Shown: positions 1 through 5,238 of the stretch, piece after piece
Layout of the letters: the number at the start of each line of letters is the position of its first letter
How positions within the stretch are numbered: position 1 is the stretch's first letter
From: Thermodesulfobacteriota bacterium
Lineage (GTDB): Bacteria; Desulfobacterota; RBG-13-43-22
Direction: 5' to 3'
Length of the DNA: 5,238 bases
Assembly (NCBI GenBank): GCA_025454185.1
Contig: JALOOY010000170.1
Coordinates: forward strand, 1 to 5,238
Notes under the pieces: generated by a model
Database searches by the model: none
What the model saw: the letters and a program-made list of their open reading frames with translations, nothing else
Told to the model about the DNA's origin: nothing
Made by a program: the position numbers and the translations under genes

Positions 1-1646
1 ATGGCCCTGGCTCCCCCCGGCAAGGGCAGGTATTCCAGGTGTCCCCGCCTTTCGAAGGACCCCCGGTCGCCCACCAGGACCTCGCCGCCCCAGATTTTTC
101 CATCGCTGCCGTAGCCGCTGCCGTCGAGGGATAAGCCGATCACCCGCTCGTGCAGGCCGTGTTCCGCCAGACAGCCCACCATATGGGCGAAATGATGCTG
201 GACCCCGATCAGCTCGACCCCGGTCTGTTCCAGGGCGAAGCGGGTGCTCAGATAATCCGGATGCAGGTCATAGGCGATGATTTCCGGTTCGATCTGCAGA
301 ATCTGCCGCAGATGGTCGATGGTCTGTTTAAAAAAATCCAGGGTCTCCAGATTTTCCAGGTCCCCGATATGCTGACTGAGGAAAGCCCGATTCCCTTTGG
401 TAAAACAGACCGTATTTTTCAATTCGGCACCGCAGGCCAGTATGGGGGCCACCGGCTCCGCTAAAAAGATCGGCACCGGGACAAAACCCCGGGACCGTCG
501 CAACGGGCGCAGGGCCCCGGAGACCTGCTGCACGATCGAGTCGTCGCTGCGCAACTGGATGTCCCGATCGTGAACCAGAAAACAATCGGCGATTCCGGAC
601 AGGCGTTCAAAGGCCTCCTCGTTGTCGATGCAGATGGGCTCTTCCGAAAGGTTGCCGCTGGTCATGACCAGGGCGGTGAAACCCTGGTCCAGCAGGAGGT
701 AATGCAGGGGGGTATAGGGGAGCATCACCCCGAAGTAGCGATTTCCCGGCGCCACCGAGGGGGCGACGGGGTTGGGCTCCTTTTTCCTCACCAGGACGAT
801 GGGTCTTTCCCGGGAAAGGAGGGCCTCCGCCTCCGGCTCCTCGACCAGGGCCAGGGAGCGCACCGTCTCCAGATCGGGGCACATGAGGGCCAGGGGCTTT
901 TCCTCCCGCTGTTTGCGCAGCCGCAGCCGCCCCACCGCCTCCTCCCGGGTGGCCTCCACCACCAGGTGAAATCCACCCAACCCTTTGACGGCCACGATCC
1001 GGCCCTCGCGGAGCCGGCGGGCGGTTTCCGCGATCGGATCGGGACAGGCGATGCGCCGGCCTTGTGGATCGTGCAAGGCCACCCGGGGACCGCATTGCCA
1101 GCAGGCGTTAGGCTGGGCGTGGAAGCGTCTGTTGCCGGGATCGGCATATTCGGCGGCACAGGCCGGGCACATGACAAAGGAGGCCATGGTGGTGTTCCGC
1201 CGATCGTAGGGGATATCGGTAATGATGGTATAGCGGGGGCCGCAATTGGTACAGTTGATGAAGGGATAGCGGTAGCGCCGGTCTCCGGGGTCCCGCATTT
1301 CCCGCAGGCAATCGGGGCAGACGGCCGTGTCCGGGGTGATGAGGGCCGAACGGGTCTCCTGAACCAGGCTTTTTCGGATCGCAAATTCCGCATCCCCCAG
1401 GGGGGCAAGCGGTTGGGCTTCCAGGGACGTAATCCGGGCCAGGGGCGGCGCTTCCCGCCGCAACGCCCGCAGAAAATCATCGAGGGCCGGATCTGCTCCT
1501 TCGATCTCCAGTTCCACCCCGTGGGAGGTATTGGTCACATAGCCGGTCAGCCCCCGGGACCGGGCCAGTTGGTAGACGAAGGGCCGGAAACCCACTCCCT
1601 GAACGAGGCCCTGGATGGAAACCCGGTAACGGGCTTTTAAGCTCAA
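1..1646 (-). CDS. hypF: HypF, [NiFe]-hydrogenase maturation carbamoyltransferase (3' end beyond window)
   Basis: HypF uses carbamoyl phosphate and ATP to make the thiocarbamate on HypE that becomes the cyanide ligands of the [NiFe] centre; it is cytosolic. I translated the frame from 1646 to base 3 and it is fully open for 548 codons; the family is usually about 750-780 residues, so the C-terminal part of the Kae1-like domain lies beyond the window. Domains seen in order: acylphosphatase (residues 6-95) with QGLVQGVGFRPFV and the catalytic pair Arg21/Asn39; two zinc fingers with C110-x2-C113-x18-C132-x2-C135 and C160-x2-C163-x18-C182-x2-C185; a YrdC-like domain (about 205-395) with KGLGGFHL at 221, SGNLSEEP at 330 and HDRDIQLRSDDS at 359; then a Kae1-like domain with the metal motif HHFAH (484-488) and DGSGYGSDGKIWGGE (508-522). 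The start is TTG at 1646-1644: an in-frame TGA lies at 1715-1713, there is no ATG or GTG between it and the conserved RYRV, and this start puts the first zinc-finger Cys at 110, as expected for the family. No good Shine-Dalgarno is visible. The start codon lies inside the inverted-repeat element upstream. Confidence 0.96.
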   Translation of the reverse strand, partial: MSLKARYRVSIQGLVQGVGFRPFVYQLARSRGLTGYVTNTSHGVELEIEGADPALDDFLRALRREAPPLARITSLEAQPLAPLGDAEFAIRKSLVQETRSALITPDTAVCPDCLREMRDPGDRRYRYPFINCTNCGPRYTIITDIPYDRRNTTMASFVMCPACAAEYADPGNRRFHAQPNACWQCGPRVALHDPQGRRIACPDPIAETARRLREGRIVAVKGLGGFHLVVEATREEAVGRLRLRKQREEKPLALMCPDLETVRSLALVEEPEAEALLSRERPIVLVRKKEPNPVAPSVAPGNRYFGVMLPYTPLHYLLLDQGFTALVMTSGNLSEEPICIDNEEAFERLSGIADCFLVHDRDIQLRSDDSIVQQVSGALRPLRRSRGFVPVPIFLAEPVAPILACGAELKNTVCFTKGNRAFLSQHIGDLENLETLDFFKQTIDHLRQILQIEPEIIAYDLHPDYLSTRFALEQTGVELIGVQHHFAHMVGCLAEHGLHERVIGLSLDGSGYGSDGKIWGGEVLVGDRGSFERRGHLEYLPLPGGARA

Positions 1647-1811
1647 ATCCGAAATCCGAAATCGGCTCGGCTGAGCTCGTCGCAGGCCGAAATCCGAAAC
1701 AAATTCAAATGATCAAAATTCAAAATTCGAAACGGTCTTGTTTTGGTCATTTCAATTTTGGACCTTGGTGCTTGTTTCGAATTTCGTGCTTCGAATTTCG
1801 GATTTAGCTTA
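1638..1811. repeat. Nested inverted-repeat (palindromic, MITE-like) intergenic element
   Basis: This AT-rich stretch sits between hypB and hypF in otherwise GC-rich DNA and folds back on itself. Three nested arm pairs are visible. Outer: 1639-1660 against 1790-1810, one mismatch and one single-base gap over about 21 bases, extendable by one pair to 1638/1811. Middle: 1688-1703 against 1771-1786, 14 of 16 matching. Inner: 1707-1718 against 1741-1752, 11 of 12 matching. The left side carries 27 extra bases (1661-1687) with a small GCTC-GGCT-GAGC hairpin that has no partner on the right. The words cgaaatccgaaa and cgaaattcgaa recur on both arms. No ORF or transposase is seen, so if mobile it is non-autonomous. 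The style resembles dispersed palindromic repeats of deltaproteobacterial intergenic DNA, from general memory only. On the transcript it could form a long hairpin between hypB and hypF. Confidence 0.75.
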
Positions 1812-1858
1812 GGGGGTTCCCTTTGCGCTCCTGCGCTGCACTTCGGATGCCTGCTTCA
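1812..1858. other. hypB-hypF spacer flank, no gene
   Basis: This short stretch lies between the hypB stop codon and the outer arm of the inverted-repeat element. It contains a direct repeat TGCGCT-CC-TGCGCT near 1825-1838 but no ORF. I see no stem followed by a T-run that would qualify as a hypB terminator. It could be a flanking part of the same repeat element, but the inverted symmetry stops at about 1811. Confidence 0.4.
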
Positions 1859-2518
1859 TTAGACGCTTTTATAATGCGGCACCCGCGCCAGGATCCAGGC
1901 AAACCAGGGTTCCAACCCGGTCTGGTTCTGGCAGGAAACCTCAAAAATTTCCAGGTGGGGATTGATGTCCAGGGCTACCCGGCGGATCGTTTCCACGCTG
2001 GTGTTGATGTAGGGCAGCAGGTCCACCTTGTTGATCAACAGCACGCTGGACTTGCTGAACATGAGGGGATACTTGAGGGGCTTATCGTCTCCTTCGGTAA
2101 CACTGAGGATCATGACCTTGTAATCCTCGCCTACGTCGAATTCGGCCGGGCAAACCAGGTTGCCCACATTTTCCACCACCAGCAGGTCCAGGTTGTTCAG
2201 ATCGAATTCCGGCAGAGCGGCCTGGATCATGCGACTGTCCAGGTGACAGCCTCCGTCGGTATTGATCTGCACGGCCGGCACCCCGTGCCGGGCTATTTTT
2301 TCGGCATCGTAGGTAGACTGGATGTCCCCTTCGATGACCCCGATCCGAATCTGGTCTTTGAGCGCGTCCACGGTCCTTTCCAGCAGGGTAGTCTTGCCGG
2401 CCCCGGGGGAACTCATCAAGTTGAGGACCAGGAGACCTTTCTCCCGGAAACGGGCCTGGTTTTCCCGGGCCAACTGTTCATTGGCTTCCAGGACATTGCG
2501 CACGACGGGTACTTTCAT
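1859..2518 (-). CDS. hypB: HypB, hydrogenase nickel-incorporation GTPase
   Basis: HypB is the GTPase that drives nickel insertion into the [NiFe]-hydrogenase large subunit together with HypA. The 219-residue product shows the SIMIBI G-domain: P-loop SSPGAGKTT (36-44), VIEGDIQSTYDA (61-72), the metal-site Cys91-His92 in NTDGGCHLD, ENVGNLVCPAEFD with Cys123 as a further metal ligand, TEGDDKPLKYP (141-151) and the guanine-specificity motif NKVD (163-166). The frame is open upstream to an ATG at 2644, but that extension lies inside hypA. The ATG at 2518 starts the typical MKVPVVRNVL N-terminus and has AGGAAG just upstream, so I choose 2518. The protein has neither the N-terminal CxxCGC nickel motif of E. 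coli HypB nor a His-rich stretch, so only the G-domain metal site remains. It lies 10 bases after hypA and is surely in the same transcript. Confidence 0.97.
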   Translation of the reverse strand: MKVPVVRNVLEANEQLARENQARFREKGLLVLNLMSSPGAGKTTLLERTVDALKDQIRIGVIEGDIQSTYDAEKIARHGVPAVQINTDGGCHLDSRMIQAALPEFDLNNLDLLVVENVGNLVCPAEFDVGEDYKVMILSVTEGDDKPLKYPLMFSKSSVLLINKVDLLPYINTSVETIRRVALDINPHLEIFEVSCQNQTGLEPWFAWILARVPHYKSV

Positions 2519-2522
2519 GATT

Positions 2523-2528
2523 CTTCCT
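2523..2528 (-). promoter_or_regulatory. Shine-Dalgarno site of hypB
   Basis: Read on the minus strand, AGGAAG begins directly after the hypA TAA stop and ends four bases before the ATG at 2518. It decides the hypB start in favour of 2518 over the upstream in-frame ATG at 2644, and it indicates tight hypA-hypB coupling. Confidence 0.75.
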
Positions 2529-2870
2529 TTATTCCGCTTCGATTTCTTTGATGAATAATTCTTTCCCGCCCACGGTCTCCACCTCTCCCGACTGGCAGGC
2601 GGGACAGACAAAACGGTATTCCCTGATGGTGAACTCTTCCCCACAGGCCCTACAGCGCCCGGTCAGGGGCACTTGTTCCAGCTCCACCTTGACGCCCTCC
2701 AGCGGGCTGTCTTTCGTGATCAGCTCGAAGCAGAAGGTGAGGCTGTCGGGTACGACCGCCGTAAACTCCCCCACTACCAGCCGGATCACCGAAACCCGGG
2801 ATACCTGATGTCGGGCCATCTCCTGCTGGACGATATCGATGATACTCTGGGCGATGGACATTTCGTGCAT
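2529..2870 (-). CDS. hypA: HypA, hydrogenase nickel metallochaperone
   Basis: HypA is a small cytosolic chaperone that binds nickel at its N-terminus and hands it to the hydrogenase large subunit with HypB. The 113-residue length is normal for the family. The product begins MHEMSIAQSI, with the nickel ligand His2 directly after Met1, and has the structural zinc site C73-x2-C76 and C89-x2-C92, followed by the usual ELFIKEIE ending. Because His2 must follow the initiator Met, the start at 2870 is firm. A GAGGT ribosome binding site lies at 2881-2877 on the minus strand, six bases before the ATG. It is first of the hyp genes here, 48 bases after the methyltransferase stop codon and 10 bases before hypB. 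The methyltransferase may be co-transcribed with it, or a promoter may lie near the hairpin at 2900-2929. Confidence 0.97.
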   Translation of the reverse strand: MHEMSIAQSIIDIVQQEMARHQVSRVSVIRLVVGEFTAVVPDSLTFCFELITKDSPLEGVKVELEQVPLTGRCRACGEEFTIREYRFVCPACQSGEVETVGGKELFIKEIEAE

Positions 2871-2899
2871 GGGTTTACCTCATTTTAGATTAAAGCAAG

Positions 2900-2929
2900 G
2901 GCGGCCAAAGGTCAAGGGTTATGGCCGCC
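2900..2929 (-). terminator. Hairpin across the methyltransferase stop codon, possible terminator or attenuator
   Basis: GGCGGCCA at 2900-2907 pairs perfectly with TGGCCGCC at 2922-2929, giving an 8-base-pair GC-rich stem with a 14-base loop. The methyltransferase TAA stop (2921-2919) is in the loop. On the minus strand the stem is followed by CTTGCTTTAATC, which is T-rich but not a true T-run, so termination would be weak at best. It lies only 29 bases before the hypA start. It could lower read-through into hypA, protect the upstream mRNA, or be a chance effect of GC-rich coding sequence. Confidence 0.35.
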
Positions 2930-4118
2930 TTTCAGGAACCCGGCCGTGCCAGAGCTTCACGGCTAACCCACCGGTCTCGAAGGAAGCCCTCTCCACGAGA
3001 CGAAGTCCCGTCTGTCCCGGCAGCCGCCGGTCCGGAGACAGCAGTACCGCCTGCCAGTCCGGACATTTCGTCTTCAATACCTTTCCCAGGGTGGCGTAAA
3101 GATTGCGCAAATCCTGGCCCTGGCTGACCCGCAGACCAAAGGGCGGGTTGGTAACCACCCAGCCCGGCCCGGGCGGTGGCTCTACGGCCGAAACGGCCCG
3201 GCAGGAGAATTCGATGCGGTCGAGCACCCCGGCCCTTTCGGCATTTTCCCGGGCGGCCTGAACGGCGCCGCGGTCCCGGTCCGAAGCCTGAATCAGCGGG
3301 CCCCGGGAGCGGACGGCCCGATCGGCCTCAGCCACAAGCTGTTTCCAAAGCTTGGGATCGAAGGTGGACCAATCCATAAACGAAAAATACCGGTGGCGGC
3401 CCGGGGCCATTCCGGAGGCCAGAAGGGCCCCCTCGATGGCTATGGTCCCGGATCCGCAGAAAGGATCCAGGAGCGGCGCCAGGCCATCCCAGCCGGAGGC
3501 CAGCAACATCCCGGCGGCCAGCGTCTCCCGCAGCGGAGCCTTGGCCGTGGCCTGGCGGTACCCCCGGCGGTGCAGCAGGGGGCCTGAAGAATCCAGACTG
3601 ATCTGGCAGTGATTTTCCAGCAACCGGACAAAAATCAACTGGGGTCCCGCTCCCTCCTCCGCCGCTGTTTTTCGGACCGGGGGAGGTGTCCCCAGCCGGT
3701 CCCCCAGGGCAGCCACGACCCGTTCGGCCACGGCCCCCTGGTGATACAGCCGGGACTTGTGACAGGCCACCCGCAGCCCCACCGGCCGCCCGGGCGGAAG
3801 AAATCGTTCCCAGGGCAAGCGCGCGGCCTCGTGGCGCAGCTCCGGGAAAGAGGCGGCCTTGAAGCTGCCGAACCGGACCAGTACCCGGTTGGCGGTGCGT
3901 AGCTGGAGATTGGCCCGGTACAGGTCCGCCAGGGTGCCCCGAAAACCCACACCTCCGGATGATTCCTGGACCTCATCCCGCAGTGCGGGAAGCTTTGCCG
4001 GATGAAAAAGAGGACCTTCCTTAAAACCCAGCCTGGGCAACTCCAAGGTTGTGAAGGGTTCGAGCCCCGGGGTGCAGATGGCGTAAAAATCCAATAACGG
4101 TTCGGCTTTCATTCGCAT
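2919..4118 (-). CDS. THUMP-domain class I SAM-dependent RNA (23S rRNA guanine-N2-type) methyltransferase
   Basis: The 399-residue product looks like the RlmL/YpsC family, which methylates guanine N2 in 23S rRNA using S-adenosylmethionine. The N-terminus FYAICTPGLEPFTTLEL (11-27) is the family's ferredoxin-like start. A THUMP region for RNA binding spans about 65-175 and ends with NHCQISLDSSG. The bridging motif LLHRRGYRQATAKAPLRETLAAGML (181-205) is characteristic. The Rossmann methyltransferase domain has the SAM-binding loop DPFCGSGTIAIEGA (218-231), an acidic ASDRD strand end (278-282) and the catalytic motif TNPPFG (323-328). The length matches stand-alone family members; the RlmK half fused in E. 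coli RlmL is missing. The start could be Met1 (4118) or Met3 (4112); neither has a strong ribosome binding site. The exact target base cannot be read from sequence. It is the farthest upstream minus-strand gene here and is divergent from the nitroreductase gene. Confidence 0.9.
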   Translation of the reverse strand: MRMKAEPLLDFYAICTPGLEPFTTLELPRLGFKEGPLFHPAKLPALRDEVQESSGGVGFRGTLADLYRANLQLRTANRVLVRFGSFKAASFPELRHEAARLPWERFLPPGRPVGLRVACHKSRLYHQGAVAERVVAALGDRLGTPPPVRKTAAEEGAGPQLIFVRLLENHCQISLDSSGPLLHRRGYRQATAKAPLRETLAAGMLLASGWDGLAPLLDPFCGSGTIAIEGALLASGMAPGRHRYFSFMDWSTFDPKLWKQLVAEADRAVRSRGPLIQASDRDRGAVQAARENAERAGVLDRIEFSCRAVSAVEPPPGPGWVVTNPPFGLRVSQGQDLRNLYATLGKVLKTKCPDWQAVLLSPDRRLPGQTGLRLVERASFETGGLAVKLWHGRVPERRP

Positions 4119-4182
4119 CGTCCGGCAACGGAGGTGCCGCGCCTACGGGCTTCGGCATCAGGGCTTTCGTTCTTCCCTTTGG

Positions 4183-4202
4183 TATTTGGCATTCATCAAA
4201 TA
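4183..4202. promoter_or_regulatory. Perfect dyad TATTTG-N8-CAAATA, possible operator
   Basis: Two 6-base arms (4183-4188 and 4197-4202) are perfect inverted repeats separated by 8 bases. The 20-base span and AT-rich arms fit binding by a dimeric transcription factor, and the position between diverging genes fits an operator. I cannot assign it to a known regulator family. Arms of 6 bases can occur by chance in AT-rich DNA. Confidence 0.3.
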
Positions 4203-4310
4203 AACCCTGGATTACACCCTTCAGTTATGGTATGAGTGCACCGATTTATCAACCAGTTGGGGGATTGGCTCTGCGGATTTCCCTTTTAACCCACAGTAGC
4301 GCTTAAAATA

Positions 4311-4316
4311 AAGGAG
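4311..4316 (+). promoter_or_regulatory. Shine-Dalgarno site of the nitroreductase gene
   Basis: AAGGAG lies five bases before the ATG at 4322, a near-ideal match and spacing. It fixes the start so that the ferredoxin domain is included, rather than any later in-frame start. Confidence 0.85.
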
Positions 4317-4321
4317 ACCTC

Positions 4322-5146
4322 ATGGCCCTGTTTACCGTGGACCCCAAAAAGTGCCAGCGGGACGGCGTTTGTGCGGCCGAATGCCCGGCCGGTCTGATCG
4401 AACTGGAGGGAGAGGAGGCCTTTCCTGTGCCTATCCCCGGCGCCGAGGAGTTGTGCATCCATTGCGGCCATTGCGTGGCGGTCTGCCCCCGCGGGGCCTT
4501 GTCGCTGGTCGACCTGAAACCGGAAGACTGTCCCCCGGTCAGGAAGGAACTCTGCCTGGGGCCGGACCATTGTGAACAGTTCCTGCGCTCCCGCCGCTCC
4601 ATCCGCTGCTACAAGGAAAAACCGGTCTCCCGGGAGATCTTGACCCGTCTGATCGAAATCGCCCGCTATGCCCCTTCCGGGCACAACCTGCAGCCCGCCC
4701 ATTGGCGGATCATCGAAAAGGCCCCGGAAGTCAAGCGGCTGGCCGGGTTGGTGGCAGACTGGATGCGCTGGATGATCCGCGAAAAGCCGGAGGTGGCCGG
4801 CCCCCTGCATTTCGACCGGGTGGCCGCCGCCTGGGAACAGGGAACCGACCGTATCTGCCGCGGCGCCCCCCACCTGATCGTGGCCCACGCCCCCCGGAAC
4901 CTGCCCCCGGCCCAGGCGGCCTGCACCATCGCCCTGACCTACCTGGACCTGGCGGCGCCGGCCTTCGGCCTGGGCACCTGCTGGGCCGGCTACTTCACCG
5001 CCGCCGCCACGTTATATGCGCCACTCGCGGAAACCCTTTGTTTACCCCCGGACCATCAGGCCTACGGGGCCCTGATGATCGGTTATCCCAAATTTTCCTA
5101 CCACCGGCTCCCGCGGCGCAAAGAGCCGCCCATCACCTGGGGGTAA
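4322..5146 (+). CDS. Ferredoxin-nitroreductase fusion protein (2[4Fe-4S] plus FMN nitroreductase domain)
   Basis: The 274-residue product joins an N-terminal bacterial ferredoxin domain (about 1-65) to an FMN-dependent nitroreductase domain (about 85-274). Cluster ligands: C11-x2-D14-x2-C17 with remote C55 for one [4Fe-4S] cluster, and C45-x2-C48-x2-C51 with remote C21 for the other. Asp14 stands where a cysteine is usual. The flavin domain starts with FLRSRRSIRCYKEKPV (87-102; the RSRRS stretch normally contacts the FMN phosphate), then ARYAPSGHNLQP (114-125) and, near the C-terminus, GLGTCWAGYF and IGYPKFSYHRLPRR. There is no signal peptide or membrane segment, so it is cytosolic. The fusion implies electron flow from reduced ferredoxin or internal clusters to FMN; the substrate is unknown, and such proteins are often annotated only as nitroreductase family. 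It has its own strong ribosome binding site and is divergent from the hyp-side genes. The domain call is firm, the physiological role is not. Confidence 0.94.
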   Translation: MALFTVDPKKCQRDGVCAAECPAGLIELEGEEAFPVPIPGAEELCIHCGHCVAVCPRGALSLVDLKPEDCPPVRKELCLGPDHCEQFLRSRRSIRCYKEKPVSREILTRLIEIARYAPSGHNLQPAHWRIIEKAPEVKRLAGLVADWMRWMIREKPEVAGPLHFDRVAAAWEQGTDRICRGAPHLIVAHAPRNLPPAQAACTIALTYLDLAAPAFGLGTCWAGYFTAAATLYAPLAETLCLPPDHQAYGALMIGYPKFSYHRLPRRKEPPITWG

Positions 5147-5238
5147 CGCCCCCTTTACTATAAAAACGAACATCGAACATGGAATTTTAGGTGCCTTTAC
5201 CTTACCCCCCCGCTATTTTCAGGCGTCGGGGATGTGAC
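5147..5238. other. 3' flank of the nitroreductase gene, no gene seen
   Basis: This 92-base tail is AT-rich at first and contains a short tandem GAACAT-C-GAACAT at 5168-5180. I see no convincing terminator: AGGT-N6-ACCT near 5190-5203 has only 4 base pairs and no T-run. A following gene may start beyond the window. The GAACATCGAACAT wording recalls the repeat style of 1638-1811, but too little is present to call a second copy. Confidence 0.35.

Larger units (their letters stand above)
4119..4321. promoter_or_regulatory. Divergent intergenic region between methyltransferase and nitroreductase genes
   Basis: The 203 bases between two diverging start codons must hold the promoters for both genes unless transcription enters from farther away. 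It is more AT-rich than the genes beside it. TTGGCA near 4186 could be a -35 box for the plus strand, but I found no convincing -10 at the right spacing, so no promoter is called. The notable structure is the dyad at 4183-4202, listed separately. No ORF in this stretch looks real. Confidence 0.5.

Noticed and set aside
570..1640. Long plus-strand open frame of 356 codons
   Set aside because: It is antisense to hypF, whose minus-strand frame is continuous and carries all the family motifs. The plus-strand translation is low-complexity, Gly/Pro/His-rich and has no recognisable domain.
1823..2551. Plus-strand open frame of 242 codons opposite hypB
   Set aside because: It is the antisense shadow of hypB, which has complete GTPase motifs and a good ribosome binding site.
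2519..2644. Extension of HypB to an upstream ATG at 2644
   Set aside because: The extra 42 residues are translated from inside hypA in another frame, resemble no HypB N-terminus, and the ATG at 2518 has its own Shine-Dalgarno site.
4054..4068. tRNA T-arm-like sequence GGTTCGAGCCCC
   Set aside because: It lies inside the methyltransferase gene, where it encodes part of TPGLEPF on the minus strand. No acceptor, D-arm or anticodon arm surrounds it.
4286..4888. Minus-strand open frame of 200 codons opposite the nitroreductase
   Set aside because: It is a shadow of a well-supported gene on the plus strand and has no recognisable motif.
5007..5047. Patch of AT-rich codons, including two TTA, in the nitroreductase gene
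   Set aside because: The frame and the flanking family motifs are intact. A short run of unusual codons in one gene is within normal variation and is not enough to suggest recombination.
5208..5233. Possible hairpin from the C-run to GTCGGGG
   Set aside because: Pairing needs a bulge and leaves only short stems, with no T-run after it, so it is not supported as a terminator.
1..5238. CRISPR array, toxin-antitoxin pair, phage or defence system
   Set aside because: There are no regularly spaced direct repeats, no small paired genes and no transposase, integrase or phage genes. All sizeable coding stretches are explained by the five genes listed.

Overview
The window is GC-rich (AT-rich only in the spacers). 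It carries three [NiFe]-hydrogenase maturation genes, an RNA methyltransferase and an iron-sulfur nitroreductase. The gene set, the ferredoxin-nitroreductase fusion and the style of intergenic repeat suggest an anaerobic or hydrogen-metabolising bacterium, most likely of the Desulfobacterota (former Deltaproteobacteria). That placement is inference from general resemblance, not a search result.

Layout. Four genes are on the minus strand and are read from right to left: a THUMP/class I SAM-dependent RNA methyltransferase (4118-2919), hypA (2870-2529), hypB (2518-1859) and hypF (1646 to beyond base 1; 548 complete codons are in the window). One gene is on the plus strand: a 2[4Fe-4S]-ferredoxin/nitroreductase fusion (4322-5146). 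The 203-base gap 4119-4321 is a divergent intergenic region. It holds a strong ribosome binding site for the nitroreductase and a TATTTG-N8-CAAATA dyad. A hairpin spans the methyltransferase stop codon just before hypA. hypA and hypB are 10 bases apart and surely co-transcribed. hypB and hypF are separated by 212 bases, and most of that gap is a long nested inverted-repeat element (about 1638-1811). The final 92 bases (5147-5238) contain no gene that I can support.

How the genes work together. HypF makes the cyanide ligands of the [NiFe] active site from carbamoyl phosphate. HypA (nickel/zinc) and HypB (GTPase) deliver nickel to the hydrogenase large subunit. hypC, hypD and hypE are absent and may lie to the left of base 1 (inference). 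The methyltransferase and nitroreductase have no known part in this pathway.

The best points for a second look are two. First, the palindromic element overlaps the 5' end of hypF and appears to supply its only usable start codon, a TTG. Second, the nitroreductase ferredoxin domain has Asp in place of one cluster cysteine. I see no new multi-gene system, CRISPR array, tRNA, rRNA or transposase here.
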